Shown here: one piece after another, positions 8,884-17,332 of the stretch | Layout: the number at the start of each line of letters is the position of its first letter | Position numbering within the stretch: the first letter of the stretch is position 1 | From: Eikenella sp. | GTDB taxonomy: Bacteria > Pseudomonadota > Gammaproteobacteria > Burkholderiales > Neisseriaceae | Length of the DNA: 39,590 nucleotides | Direction of reading: 5' to 3' | Assembly: GCA_030528345.1 (NCBI GenBank) | Contig: JAUMZB010000018.1 | Span: forward strand, 1 to 39,590 | Translations under genes and position numbers: made by a program | The notes under the pieces: generated by a model | What the model was told of the DNA's origin: nothing | The model's database searches: none | Seen by the model: the letters and a program-made list of their open reading frames with translations, nothing else

Positions 8884-9425
8884 AACTGCCTTTCGGCTGG
8901 AAGCTGCCCAAGCGCGAAGAAATCTTCGCCTCGCGCTGGGCCAAACCGTTCGCCCCGCTGTTCGACCACCCCTGCTTCTGGACGCTCAACCGCCGCCGCG
9001 CCGCCCTCTCCGTGGCCATCGGCCTGTTTGGCGGCCTGATGCCCGGCCCCACCCAAATGGCCACCGCCTTCCTCATCGCCTGGCTGCTGCGCACCCACCT
9101 GCCCCTGGCCATGGTCACCACCCTCTATTCCAACCCCTTTACCTACCTGCCCCTCTACTACGCCGGCTACCAAATCGGCAGCCTGCTGCTCACCGGCCGG
9201 CCCGCCGCCGGCCTGCCGCCGCTGCCCGATTGGGAACAGGCCGGCTATTGGCACAAAATCGGCAAATGGCTGGCCGAATACGGCAAACCCCTGCTGGTGG
9301 GCGTGCCCGTGCTCGGCCTCAGCCTGGCCGCCATCGGCTACACCGCCGTGCGCCTGCTGTGGCGCTACCGCACCGTCCGCCGCTGGCGGCGCAGAAAACA
9401 GGCTAGCCGAAACCTTTTCAGGTAG
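8880..9425 (+). CDS. DUF2062 membrane protein
   Basis: A 181-residue protein of the DUF2062 family. The core has the recognisable [15 protein letters not shown] segment near residues 45-60 and [11 protein letters not shown], with two or three membrane helices and a basic C-terminus (Trp-Arg-Arg-Arg-Lys). Function is unknown; the family is widespread in proteobacteria. Translation is coupled to the YecA-like gene by a 4-base overlap. The TAG stop at 9423-9425 is part of a DUS (9417-9428), so the last two residues and the stop come from the uptake sequence. Confidence 0.82.
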   Translation: MKLPFGWKLPKREEIFASRWAKPFAPLFDHPCFWTLNRRRAALSVAIGLFGGLMPGPTQMATAFLIAWLLRTHLPLAMVTTLYSNPFTYLPLYYAGYQIGSLLLTGRPAAGLPPLPDWEQAGYWHKIGKWLAEYGKPLLVGVPVLGLSLAAIGYTAVRLLWRYRTVRRWRRRKQASRNLFR

Positions 9426-9580
9426 CCTGTCGGCAACAGATCAATATCCCTTAACACCTGCCGAAACCCTTAAACAAAAAGATAAACAATAAGACCGAAT
9501 AGCACGCCGCCCGGAAGCCCCAGCGCCCGCTCCTTTTTACCCCGCCCGTCAAGCTACCTGAAACCATTACCTACCCCGCC

Positions 9581-10099
9581 ATGCCCGCCTACTCCCGCCC
9601 GCTGACCGCCGCCGAAACCGCCGCCGCCCAACTGATTTACGGCAACGGCCTCGACTACGCCCGCATCCGCCTGCATTTCGGCAGCTGGTGGCTGCCCGAC
9701 CGACACACCGCCATGGCGCCCGCCGGACACATCCACTTCCCCGCCCGCTGCCGCTGCGCCGACTTTACGGCCCAAACACCGGCCCTGCGCGGCTGGCTGA
9801 TGCACGAGCTGGCCCATGTCTGGCAATATCAAAACGGCTTTCCCGTCTGGCTCGGCGGCCTCAAAACCGCCCTGAGCGGCGGCTACCTGAAACGCCGCGC
9901 CTACCGCCTGCCGCCCTTGGCCGGCGTGCCCGACTTCGGCAGCCTGAATATGGAACAGCAGGCCGAAGTCTTGAGCGGCTTCTACCTCGCCTTCTACTGC
10001 CGCGACCCGCAGCACCTGCCCCAACTGCCCCATTACCAACGCCTGCTGCGCCCCTTTTTCGCCCGCCCTTTCGACTGCGCCCTGCTGCCCAAACTCTGA
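9581..10099 (+). CDS. Small zincin-like protein with HELAH motif (often annotated Vgr-related)
   Basis: A 172-residue protein without signal peptide. It has a clear metallopeptidase-like His75-Glu-Leu-Ala-His79 in Leu-Met-His-Glu-Leu-Ala-His-Val-Trp-Gln, and a conserved-looking N-terminal part (Tyr-Ala-Arg-Ile-Arg-Leu-His, Ala-Met-Ala-Pro-Ala-Gly-His-Ile-His-Phe). The pattern resembles short proteobacterial proteins labelled 'vgr-related' or 'Rhs element Vgr', although no Vgr spike or Rhs repeats are present. Activity is unproven. An 11/12 DUS match (about 9876) encodes Gly-Tyr-Leu-Lys. No strong ribosome site is visible. Its 3' end runs toward the convergent ridA, with a DUS hairpin between. 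Confidence 0.7.
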   Translation: MPAYSRPLTAAETAAAQLIYGNGLDYARIRLHFGSWWLPDRHTAMAPAGHIHFPARCRCADFTAQTPALRGWLMHELAHVWQYQNGFPVWLGGLKTALSGGYLKRRAYRLPPLAGVPDFGSLNMEQQAEVLSGFYLAFYCRDPQHLPQLPHYQRLLRPFFARPFDCALLPKL

Positions 10100-10169
10100 C
10101 TGGCCAACCGGAGCCCGCCGTCCGCATACCACAGACAGACAAAAACACCTTAACCGCATCCCGCAAAAA

Positions 10170-10224
10170 TAAAAAAGCTACCTGAAAGCTCCCCCAAACA
10201 ATAGGGCTTTCAGGTAGCCTTTCG
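10170..10224. terminator. Bidirectional DUS hairpin between zincin gene and ridA
   Basis: AAAAAAGCTACCTGAAAGC (10171-10189; one mismatch to DUS) pairs with GCTTTCAGGTAGCCTTT (10206-10222). The stem is about 15 bp with A- and T-runs on its two sides, placed exactly between two convergent genes: a good two-way intrinsic terminator. Confidence 0.75.
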
Positions 10225-10245
10225 GCATTGTTCAAACAACGCGGC

Positions 10246-10596
10246 TTACTTCTGCACCGCCGTCAGCTTGATTTCCACCTTCCAATCCGGATTGGCCAAT
10301 TCGGCCTGCACACAGGCGCGGGCCGGCGTTTTGCCGGGCGTCACCCAAGCATCCCACGCCCGATTCATGCCGTCGTAGTCGGCCAAATCGGGCAGGTAGA
10401 TCACCGCCTCGCAGATATGGGCTTTATCCGAACCGCAGTCGGCCAAAATCCGGTCGATCTGCGCCAAGACGTTTTCCGTCTGCGCCGTCACATCCGCTTC
10501 GGGATTGGTCGGCACCTGGCCGGCCAGAAACACAAAACCGTTGGCCACCACGGCATCCGACAAACGCGGCGTCGGCTGATAATGCTGCACGGTCAT
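10246..10596 (-). CDS. ridA: RidA/YjgF-family enamine/imine deaminase
   Basis: A 116-residue member of the Rid family, which hydrolyses reactive enamine/imine intermediates such as 2-aminoacrylate. The catalytic arginine is Arg93 in Thr-Pro-Ala-Arg-Ala-Cys-Val, at the place of Arg105 in E. coli RidA. Other family motifs are Phe-Leu-Ala-Gly-Gln-Val-Pro and Val-Glu-Ile-Lys-Leu-Thr-Ala at the C-terminus. The Rid subgroup is not certain. The ATG at 10596 has GGAG at the right distance; a longer reading upstream is spurious. It is divergent from the YbaK-type gene. Confidence 0.88.
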   Translation of the reverse strand: MTVQHYQPTPRLSDAVVANGFVFLAGQVPTNPEADVTAQTENVLAQIDRILADCGSDKAHICEAVIYLPDLADYDGMNRAWDAWVTPGKTPARACVQAELANPDWKVEIKLTAVQK

Positions 10597-10674
10597 GGCT
10601 GTTCTCCTTCTCAAATCCACATCAATCGGCCGCGCATCGTAGCGGATTTGCCCCCGCCTGAAAAGCCGCGCCGC

Positions 10675-10680
10675 TATAAT
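10675..10680 (+). promoter_or_regulatory. -10 box upstream of the YbaK-type gene
   Basis: A perfect TATAAT, 40 bp upstream of the start. No -35 hexamer at 16-18 bp is convincing; TTGCCC at 10648 is 21 bp away. Confidence 0.4.
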
Positions 10681-10720
10681 GCCGCTTTTCCGCCCGGCCA
10701 AAGGCTACCTGAAACCGCCC

Positions 10721-11203
10721 ATGTCGAAAAACAGCAAATACCCCGTTACCCCCGCCATCCGCTTTTTGCGCGAACACGGCATCGGATTCACGCCCCATCT
10801 TTACGACTACCAAGAATACGGCGGCACCGCGCATTCCGCCGCCGCACTCGGCGTAACCGAGCACCACGTCATCAAAACCATCGTTCTGCAGGACGAAAAC
10901 GGCCGCGGCCTGTTTGCCCTGATGCACGGCGACCGCCAGATTTCCACCCGCAACCTGGCGCGCCAAACCGGCGCCAAACACATCGAGCCCGCCACCCCGC
11001 AGCAGGCCAATAAATGGACGGGCTATCTGGTGGGCGGCACCAGCCCCTTCGGCAGCAAAACCGCCCTGCCCGTGTATGTGGAGCACAGCATTTGGGCGCT
11101 CGACACCATTTACATCAACGGCGGCAAACGCGGCTTTCTGGTGGCCCTCCCCGCCGCCGCCCTGCACAGCCTGCAGCCGCAAACCGTGGAAGTGGCCGTT
11201 TAA
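10721..11203 (+). CDS. ybaK: Cys-tRNA(Pro) deacylase, YbaK/EbsC type
   Basis: A 160-residue trans-editing protein of the YbaK/ProX family that clears Cys mis-charged onto tRNA-Pro. Seen: Thr-Pro-Ala-Ile-Arg-Phe-Leu near the start; Ile-Lys-Thr-Ile-Val-Leu (the conserved substrate-site lysine); Gly-Tyr-Leu-Val-Gly-Gly-Thr-Ser-Pro-Phe-Gly; and Ile-Tyr-Ile-Asn-Gly-Gly-Lys-Arg-Gly. The start at 10721 fits the family N-terminus; an ATG at 10679 overlaps the -10 box and is rejected. A perfect DUS (10702-10713) lies in the leader, seven bases before the start. Confidence 0.9.
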   Translation: MSKNSKYPVTPAIRFLREHGIGFTPHLYDYQEYGGTAHSAAALGVTEHHVIKTIVLQDENGRGLFALMHGDRQISTRNLARQTGAKHIEPATPQQANKWTGYLVGGTSPFGSKTALPVYVEHSIWALDTIYINGGKRGFLVALPAAALHSLQPQTVEVAV

Positions 11204-11306
11204 ACCGCAGCATACTGCTTTTTGATAAACGCTCTATTTTTCTTTACAATACCGCCCGCGGCGGCATCATGCGGCCGCCCAACCGAGAAAAGAACAGGAC
11301 AACAAG

Positions 11307-11948
11307 ATGAAAATGAATCAAAAACTGTGGTTACTGTGCATCTCTGCCGCTTTGGGCCTGGCGGCCTGCGGCGGCCAAAACGATGCCCAAACTCCTGCAC
11401 AAAGCACATCCGGCAGCGAAGCAGCGGCACCAAGCGAAGCGTCTGCCGAAGCCCCGGCCGGCAATCTGCTGAAGGACGCACAAGCCCTGCAGGCTGCGGA
11501 AGACGCACTCAAGGCCCTGCCCCAATTCGGCGGCAAACCGCTGAATGTGTTCCAAGATGTTCATTTCTACGGCGGCAGTTATGATTCGGAAATCAAAATC
11601 AACATCCAAGACCCGAACAATCCGGAAAACATCGACCACTACATCTATAAAAACGGCCAGTGGAGCGAACCGCAGCCGGTAAAACTTTCCGGCGACGGCG
11701 ATATGTCGGCAAACGTCACCCCCTTGGATCAAATCAAATTCGCCACCGTGGCCGAGATCGCCAAAGTGTGGCATGAAAAAGCCGTAGAGGTGCAGGCCAA
11801 AGAAACCGAGGCCGACCACATTTACTTCTCTCTGACCGTACATCTCCAAAAACGCTCTTGGGAAACCAGCAACATCGAAACCGACCGCGCCGAATACAGC
11901 TTGGATTTCGACCAAAACGGCAAATTGCTTGACTTCTCTAAACGCTAA
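11307..11948 (+). CDS. Predicted lipoprotein of unknown function
   Basis: A 213-residue secreted protein. The N-terminus (Lys residues, hydrophobic core, Leu-Ala-Ala-Cys21-Gly-Gly) is a clear lipoprotein signal, so Cys21 should be lipid-modified. A low-complexity Ala/Ser/Glu/Pro linker follows to about residue 50, then a folded domain rich in beta-strand patterns and acidic residues (Asp-Val-His-Phe-Tyr-Gly-Gly, Tyr-Ser-Leu-Asp-Phe-Asp). I do not recognise the domain. Spacing to the YbaK-type gene is about 100 bp with AGGACA before the start. The gene ends in front of the strongest terminator of the window. Confidence 0.8.
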   Translation: MKMNQKLWLLCISAALGLAACGGQNDAQTPAQSTSGSEAAAPSEASAEAPAGNLLKDAQALQAAEDALKALPQFGGKPLNVFQDVHFYGGSYDSEIKINIQDPNNPENIDHYIYKNGQWSEPQPVKLSGDGDMSANVTPLDQIKFATVAEIAKVWHEKAVEVQAKETEADHIYFSLTVHLQKRSWETSNIETDRAEYSLDFDQNGKLLDFSKR

Positions 11949-11970
11949 TCCGCCGCGCCAAACCGGCAAA

Positions 11971-12031
11971 AAGGCTACCTGAAAACCAGCCACGCGCATT
12001 TCTGCGTCGCTGGTTTTCAGGTAGCCTTATT
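11971..12031 (+). terminator. Strong DUS-based intrinsic terminator (20-bp perfect stem)
   Basis: AAGGCTACCTGAAAACCAGC (11971-11990) is followed by its exact reverse complement at 12009-12028 and then TATTTTG. The first 12-14 bases of each arm are a DUS; the rest extends the stem. It lies between the convergent lipoprotein and bactofilin genes and could serve both. Confidence 0.85.
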
Positions 12032-12058
12032 TTGTCAGCGGAGACTGTGATCAGGTTC

Positions 12059-12487
12059 TCAGGCAGAAACCGGATCGGCTCCTCTTTCCGCGTCCGATTT
12101 GTTTTCCAGCGGCAGCGGCGCGGCCGAGGCGGCCTGCTCCATGCGGATGTCGCCGGCATACACCGCGCCCTCTTCCACCAGCAGGGTTTGGGTGCGGATG
12201 TTGCCCGCCACATGGGCGGTGGCTTTCAGCTGCAGTTTGTTCACCTCCACCAAGCCTTCCACCCGGCCGAACACCATCAATTCGGCGCAGCGGATGTCGC
12301 CGCATACCGCACCGCTCTCGCCGATGATCACCATGCCGCCGGCCTGCACATTGCCCGCTACCGCACCGTCAATCTTCACCGACTGCTGGCTGAGCACATC
12401 GCCCTGAATCCGGCATTGGGCGCCGATAATGGTGTCGATGGCGTCCACCGCCGCCGGCAGCTCTTTTTTTCCTTTGCTGTGAAACAT
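12059..12487 (-). CDS. Bactofilin-family cytoskeletal protein
   Basis: A 142-residue polymer-forming bactofilin (DUF583). The central part is a run of short Gly- and Val-rich beta-helix turns (Ile-Gly-Ala-Gln-Cys-Arg-Ile-Gln-Gly-Asp, Val-Lys-Ile-Asp-Gly-Ala-Val-Ala-Gly-Asn-Val, Val-Phe-Gly-Arg-Val-Glu-Gly), flanked by disordered tails. Bactofilins form filaments that localise cell-wall enzymes. The second of two tandem ATGs (12487) has the better spacing to GGAG. It is 21 bases downstream of an M23 peptidase gene on the same strand; bactofilin and M23 peptidase pairs shape cells in other bacteria (for example Helicobacter CcmA/Csd1). Confidence 0.9.
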   Translation of the reverse strand: MFHSKGKKELPAAVDAIDTIIGAQCRIQGDVLSQQSVKIDGAVAGNVQAGGMVIIGESGAVCGDIRCAELMVFGRVEGLVEVNKLQLKATAHVAGNIRTQTLLVEEGAVYAGDIRMEQAASAAPLPLENKSDAERGADPVSA

Positions 12488-12508
12488 CATATTCTCCGAA
12501 TCATGTCT

Positions 12509-13390
12509 TTAACGCGCGGCCAGGCTCAAAAAACCGGCCGGATCAAGCGGCTCGTCGTTCAGGCGCACTTCGTAATGCAGGTGCGGGCCGGTGGAGCGGC
12601 CGGTAGAGCCGAGTTTGCCCACCAAATCGCCGGCTTCTATTTGCTGGCCCACGCGCACGTCAATCGCCGAAAGATGGCCGTACACCGTGCTGTAGCCGTG
12701 GCCGTGGCGCAGGCGCACCACTTGGCCGTAGCCGTTCATGGTGCCGGCAAACTCCACCTTGCCGTTAGCCGTGGCGATAATCGGATCGCCGATGCTGCCG
12801 CGGAAATCGAGACCGTTGTGAAATTCGCTGCCGCGGCCGCTGAACGGATTGGGCCGCGGGCCGAAGCCCGAAGAAATCGAGCCGGCGGCCGGACGGCCCA
12901 GCGGGACGGTTTCAGCCGCTTGCAACAGCCGATCCAAGGCTTGTTTGAATTCGGGCGTATCGGCTGAGGGCAGCACGATTTCCGGGCCGCCGGCCTGCGC
13001 CGTGCCTTGACCCGGCCGGGCAGCCGGAATGGCGGGCAGTGCCACTTTCACCCCGCGCCGCGTCAAATACTGCTGCAAATCCTGCACCGCCTGCTCGGAC
13101 TGCGCCAACTGCGCCAAGCGGGCAGTGATTTCTTCGGAACGCGCCTGTTTCAAATCTTCGATTTGGCGGTTCAAACGCATGTTTTCCTGCTCGCGCACGG
13201 CGAGGCGGTCTTGGCTCTGATAGTGCTGCCAACCCAAGGCCAACAACCCGGTAAACAAGATGCCCGACACAAACGACAAGCCCACCAATGCGGGCTTGAT
13301 GGCCTTCAAACGGCCGGCGCTCATCACAAAAGTTTCGGTGCGCTGCGCGTCCAGCACCATCACCGTCACGGTTTTTTTCTGCTTACTCAT
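12509..13390 (-). CDS. M23-family cell-wall endopeptidase, membrane anchored
   Basis: A 293-residue protein with a cytoplasmic ~30-residue N-terminus, one transmembrane helix (about 31-53), a coiled coil (about 60-108), a Pro/Gly-rich linker and a LytM/M23 domain (about 165-290). The zinc ligands expected for an active enzyme are present: His191 and Asp195 in His-Asn-Gly-Leu-Asp-Phe and His272 in His-Leu-His, with His239 and His270 as the catalytic histidines. It should cut peptidoglycan peptide bridges in the periplasm. The ATG at 13390 is preferred over an upstream TTG. It is the first gene of a pair with bactofilin, suggesting the filament positions the enzyme. Confidence 0.9.
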   Translation of the reverse strand: MSKQKKTVTVMVLDAQRTETFVMSAGRLKAIKPALVGLSFVSGILFTGLLALGWQHYQSQDRLAVREQENMRLNRQIEDLKQARSEEITARLAQLAQSEQAVQDLQQYLTRRGVKVALPAIPAARPGQGTAQAGGPEIVLPSADTPEFKQALDRLLQAAETVPLGRPAAGSISSGFGPRPNPFSGRGSEFHNGLDFRGSIGDPIIATANGKVEFAGTMNGYGQVVRLRHGHGYSTVYGHLSAIDVRVGQQIEAGDLVGKLGSTGRSTGPHLHYEVRLNDEPLDPAGFLSLAAR

Positions 13391-13522
13391 TCGCTTCGTG
13401 ATTGGATTCAAAAGCTTGCGATTTTAGTCTAAAACCTCCCCGGCTGACAAAACAAAAAGCCCCCACGCGGCGGAAACTGGAAAGATTGCAACACCCCCGC
13501 CCTGCATGCCGCCGCATCGCAC

Positions 13523-13575
13523 AGGCTACCTGAACACCGCCGGCCGATGCCCGCCTGCCACGATTCGGGTAGAAT
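13523..13575 (+). promoter_or_regulatory. DUS and -10-like box upstream of smc
   Basis: A perfect DUS (13523-13534) and a TAGAAT (13570-13575) precede the smc start at 13607. The -35 region is weak, so promoter strength is uncertain. Confidence 0.35.
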
Positions 13576-13606
13576 ACGTCCCTTTTTCCGCCCCGCCCGC
13601 CTGCCC

Positions 13607-16600
13607 ATGCGCCTCACCCACATCAAACTTGCCGGTTTCAAATCGTTTACCGACCCGACCACCATCCACGTGCCGGGTCGGCTGGTGGCCGTGATCGGCC
13701 CCAACGGCTGCGGCAAATCCAATGTAATCGACGCCGTGCGCTGGGTATTGGGCGAAGCCTCGGCCAAACAGCTGCGCGGCGAAAGCATGCAGGACGTCAT
13801 CTTCAACGGCGCCGCCACCCGCCGCCCCGCCCCCCGCGCTTCGGTAGAATTGGTGTTCAGCAATGCCGGCCACAGCCTGCAAGGGCCCTGGGGGCAGTAT
13901 GCCGAAATCAGCATCAAACGCCAGCTCACGCGCCAAGGGGAATCCAGCTACTACATCAACAACCAAGTGGTGCGCCGCCGCGACATCACCGACCTTTTCC
14001 TCGGCACCGGCGTGGGCGCGCGCGGTTACGCCGTCATCGAACAAGGCATGATTTCGCGCATCATCGAAGCGCGGCCGGAAGAATTGCGCGCCTACATCGA
14101 AGAGGCCGCCGGCGTCTCCAAATACAAAGAGCGCCGCCGCGAAACCGAAAACCGCCTCAAAGACACCCGCGAACACCTACAGAGACTGGCCGACTTGCAA
14201 AGCGAACTCGGCCGCCAAGTAGAAAAACTGGAAAAGCAGGCCGCCCAAGCCGAACGCTACCAAAGCCTCAGCGCCCAACTCGCCCGGCAGCAAGACCTGC
14301 TCGACTACGTGCAGTGGCAGGAAGCCTTGACCCAAGCCGACGCCGCCACCGAGCAGCAACAGGCCGCCCAAGCCGAACAAGACGCGCTGGCCGCCGCAAG
14401 CGAAGCCGCAGCCGACACCGTGCGCCAACTGCGCGAAGCCGAACAGGAACAACAACAGTACGTCCAGCAGCTCAACAAGCAGCACGCCGTGTTGCGCGAA
14501 CAAACCGCCCGTTTGGAAGAACAGCTGCGCGCCCGCCAAAACCTGCTTCAGCGCAGCGAACGCGAACGCCTGGCCGCCCAAGCCGCCCTGCAGAAAATCG
14601 ACCAAGAGCAGCAAACCCTGCACCACGAACTGACGGCGCTGGCCGGCGAAATCGAAGACACCCAAGCCGAACTCGAAGAATGGGCGCTTCAGGTAGCCGA
14701 ACACGAAAACGGCCTGCCCGAGCGGGAAACCGCCCAGCATGACTTGGACAGCGCCTTCCAAAGCCAACAAGACGAAAGCAACCGCCTCAAACGCGAATTG
14801 GCGCTCAAACAGCAGCAACTTGCCCACGCCGCCCACAACCGGCGCCAGCACCAGGACCGCCGAGAACGCCTGCTGCAGGAAAACCAAGCCCTCAACCTAC
14901 CGCCCGAGGCCGACACCGAAGCCGCCCGCGAGCAGGCCGCATACTGGCAAAGCCTGTACGAAGCCGGCGAAGCCGCCCTGCAAGAAGGCGAAGCCGCCTT
15001 GGAAACCGGCCGGCAGCAGTTTCAGGTAGCCGCCGAGCACCACCAAAACCTGCAGCAGCAACACCTCACCGTCCAAGCCCAACAACAGGCGCTGGCCCAA
15101 CTGCTGCACAGCAGCCAAAACGACGGCGACTTCTGGGCCGCCGCCGACACCGATGTTGGCGGCGAACTCTGGCAGCACCTCAGCGCTCCCGACGACTGGC
15201 GGCACGCCCTCTCCGTTATTTTGGCCGAACGCCTGCACGCCCGCGCCGTACCGGCCGGCTTCCGCCCGCCGCAGCCCCTGCCCGAAGGCCGTGCCGCCTG
15301 GTTTACCGCCGGCGGACCAGCGGCCAAAAAAACCCTGCCGGCCCAAGCCTTCATCCACCAAATCCGTGCCGAACCCGCTTTTCAGGTAGCCTTACAACAC
15401 TGGCTGGACGGCGTCCTGTGCGCGCCCGACCTCGATTACGCACTTGAACGCCAACAAGAACTGCCGCCCGGCCACCTCTGGCTCACCCCCGAAGGCCACC
15501 GCATCGACCGCATCGGCGTCGTCCTCTACGACCGCCACAGCGGCCAAAACCTGATCCACCACAAAGCCCACCACGACGAACTGTGCGCCGAACTCGACGC
15601 CCTCGCCCCCCGCCTGGCCGCCGCCGAAGCCGAACGCAGCCGCCTGCAGGCCGCCCTGCAACAGGAGGAGCAGCAATACAGACACCGGCAAAACCAGCAA
15701 CGCCACCACGCCGCCCAACTGCAAACCGCCCAGGCCCAAGCCAACGAACTCTTGGCCCGCACCAACCAAGGCCAGCTGCGCCGCCAACACATCGAGCAGG
15801 AATTGGCCCTGCTGGAAGAAGAGCAGTTGGTGCTCGAACACGGCAGCGACGGCCTGCACGACGACATTGCCGCGCTGGAGGCCGCCCTTGCCGACCTCGC
15901 CGGCCAACAGCAAAATCTCGGCGCCCAACGCCAGCAAGGCCAATACGCGCTCAAACAGGCCCAACTGGCCCTGCTCGAAGCCAACCGCCAATACGGCTTG
16001 GTGGAAGTCACCCTGCACAAACAGCAGCAGCGCCGCCAAACCCTGCAACACCAAATCAGCGCACTCGAACAGCAAGCCCTAGACTGGCAGGAGCGGCAAA
16101 CCGAGCTGGCGCTGGCCTTCGAAACCGAACAAAACGACAACGGCCAGCAAGAACAGCTCGACATCCTCGGCGAACAAAGCCTCACCCTGCAAGAACAAAT
16201 CCACGCCGCCCAGGAACGGCTGCAACACACCCAAGAGCAAGGCCGCGCAGGCTACCTGAAACAGCAGGAAATCGCCCAAGCGCTGCCCCGCCTGCAAAAC
16301 GCCACCCAAAACGCCCTCCTGCGCCAACAGGAAGCCCTGCTCAACGCCAAACGCTTCCACGAAAACCTGGTGGGTCGCCAAGCCGATTTCGATGCCCTCG
16401 CCGCCTTGGCTCAAACCTCGGCTAATTTGGGTGAACTCAACCAAGACATCGGCCGGCTGGCGCAAAAAATCCAGGCGCTGGGCGCCGTCAATCTGGCGGC
16501 TTTGGCAGAGCTGGCCGAAGCCCGCGAACGCGACGGCTACTACCGCAGCCAAAGCGAAGACGTCCAAGCCGCCATCGCCCTGCTCGAAGAAGCCATCGCC

Positions 16601-17095
16601 CAAATCGACGGCGAAACCAAAGCCCGCTTTAAAGACACCTTCGACGCCGTCAACGAAAAAGTGCAGACCTTCTTCCCCACCCTGTTCGGCGGCGGCGAGG
16701 CTACCCTGCACATGGCGGGCGACGACCTCTTATCGGCCGGCGTCTCCATCATGGCCCGCCCGCCCGGTAAGAAGAACAGCACCATCCACCTGCTCTCCGG
16801 CGGCGAAAAAGCCCTCACCGCCATGAGCTTGGTTTTCGCCCTGTTCAGCCTCAACCCCGCCCCCTTCTGCCTGCTCGACGAAGTGGACGCGCCCTTGGAC
16901 GACGCCAACACCGCGCGCTTCTGCAATCTGGTCAAAGAAATGTCGGCGCACACCCAATTCCTCTATATCTCCCACAACCGCCTGACCATGGAAATGGCCG
17001 AACAGTTAATCGGCGTCACCATGCAGGAAAAAGGCGTTTCCCGCATTGTGGCCGTCGACATCCAACAAGCCCTGCAAATGGCGGAAAACGCCTGA
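13607..17095 (+). CDS. smc: Chromosome segregation ATPase SMC
   Basis: A 1162-residue condensin subunit, full length for the family. The N-terminal head has Walker A Gly31-Pro-Asn-Gly-Cys-Gly-Lys-Ser. A long Gln/Glu/Ala-rich coiled coil runs to a hinge at roughly residues 500-640, then back to the C-terminal head with Leu-Ser-Gly-Gly-Glu-Lys-Ala (about 1062) and Walker B Cys-Leu-Leu-Asp-Glu-Val-Asp-Ala-Pro (about 1087). It compacts and segregates the chromosome with ScpA/ScpB, which are not in the window. The start at 13607 fits the family's Met-Arg-Leu-x-x-Ile-Lys-Leu; the open frame upstream is not coding. Two perfect and two near-perfect DUS copies lie inside the gene and are read as Gln-Val-Ala or Gly-Tyr-Leu-Lys. 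Confidence 0.97.
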   Translation: MRLTHIKLAGFKSFTDPTTIHVPGRLVAVIGPNGCGKSNVIDAVRWVLGEASAKQLRGESMQDVIFNGAATRRPAPRASVELVFSNAGHSLQGPWGQYAEISIKRQLTRQGESSYYINNQVVRRRDITDLFLGTGVGARGYAVIEQGMISRIIEARPEELRAYIEEAAGVSKYKERRRETENRLKDTREHLQRLADLQSELGRQVEKLEKQAAQAERYQSLSAQLARQQDLLDYVQWQEALTQADAATEQQQAAQAEQDALAAASEAAADTVRQLREAEQEQQQYVQQLNKQHAVLREQTARLEEQLRARQNLLQRSERERLAAQAALQKIDQEQQTLHHELTALAGEIEDTQAELEEWALQVAEHENGLPERETAQHDLDSAFQSQQDESNRLKRELALKQQQLAHAAHNRRQHQDRRERLLQENQALNLPPEADTEAAREQAAYWQSLYEAGEAALQEGEAALETGRQQFQVAAEHHQNLQQQHLTVQAQQQALAQLLHSSQNDGDFWAAADTDVGGELWQHLSAPDDWRHALSVILAERLHARAVPAGFRPPQPLPEGRAAWFTAGGPAAKKTLPAQAFIHQIRAEPAFQVALQHWLDGVLCAPDLDYALERQQELPPGHLWLTPEGHRIDRIGVVLYDRHSGQNLIHHKAHHDELCAELDALAPRLAAAEAERSRLQAALQQEEQQYRHRQNQQRHHAAQLQTAQAQANELLARTNQGQLRRQHIEQELALLEEEQLVLEHGSDGLHDDIAALEAALADLAGQQQNLGAQRQQGQYALKQAQLALLEANRQYGLVEVTLHKQQQRRQTLQHQISALEQQALDWQERQTELALAFETEQNDNGQQEQLDILGEQSLTLQEQIHAAQERLQHTQEQGRAGYLKQQEIAQALPRLQNATQNALLRQQEALLNAKRFHENLVGRQADFDALAALAQTSANLGELNQDIGRLAQKIQALGAVNLAALAELAEARERDGYYRSQSEDVQAAIALLEEAIAQIDGETKARFKDTFDAVNEKVQTFFPTLFGGGEATLHMAGDDLLSAGVSIMARPPGKKNSTIHLLSGGEKALTAMSLVFALFSLNPAPFCLLDEVDAPLDDANTARFCNLVKEMSAHTQFLYISHNRLTMEMAEQLIGVTMQEKGVSRIVAVDIQQALQMAENA

Positions 17096-17115
17096 TGAAA
17101 CGGCCGGCAAAATAT

Positions 17116-17148
17116 AAGGCTACCTGAAAGCGTTTCAGGTAGCCTTTT
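17116..17148 (+). terminator. DUS hairpin terminator after smc
   Basis: AAGGCTACCTGAAA (17116-17129) and TTTCAGGTAGCCTT (17133-17146) form a 14-bp stem with a 3-nt loop, ending in a short T-run. It sits 20 bp after the smc stop and just before the convergent DUF1328 gene. Confidence 0.85.
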
Positions 17149-17173
17149 CGGCATTAACGCCAAAGCAAATGAT

Positions 17174-17332
17174 TTAGCGCTTGCGGCCGAAAACAAAAGA
17201 CAAGACCGCCAAAATCAAAAAGCCGATGAACAGAATTTTGGCAATCCCGGCCGCGCTGCCGGCAATACCGCCAAAACCCAATACGGCAGCAATAATGGCA
17301 ATGACAAAAAAGATAACCGAATAACGTAACAT
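17174..17332 (-). CDS. DUF1328/UPF0391 small membrane protein (YtjA-like)
   Basis: A 52-residue protein with two hydrophobic helices split by a [11 protein letters not shown] turn, starting Met-Leu-Arg-Tyr and ending Gly-Arg-Lys-Arg. This is the standard UPF0391/YtjA architecture. The family is usually induced by envelope or osmotic stress; its function is unknown. AAGGAG eight bases before the ATG is a strong ribosome site. It is divergent from a CsbD-type gene across ~400 AT-rich bases, and the two families are often stress-regulated. Confidence 0.9.
   Translation of the reverse strand: MLRYSVIFFVIAIIAAVLGFGGIAGSAAGIAKILFIGFLILAVLSFVFGRKR

Noticed and set aside
14177..16711. Several minus-strand frames antisense to smc
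   Set aside because: Leu/Gly/Val-rich mirror of the Gln/Glu-rich coiled coil; no start site or family.
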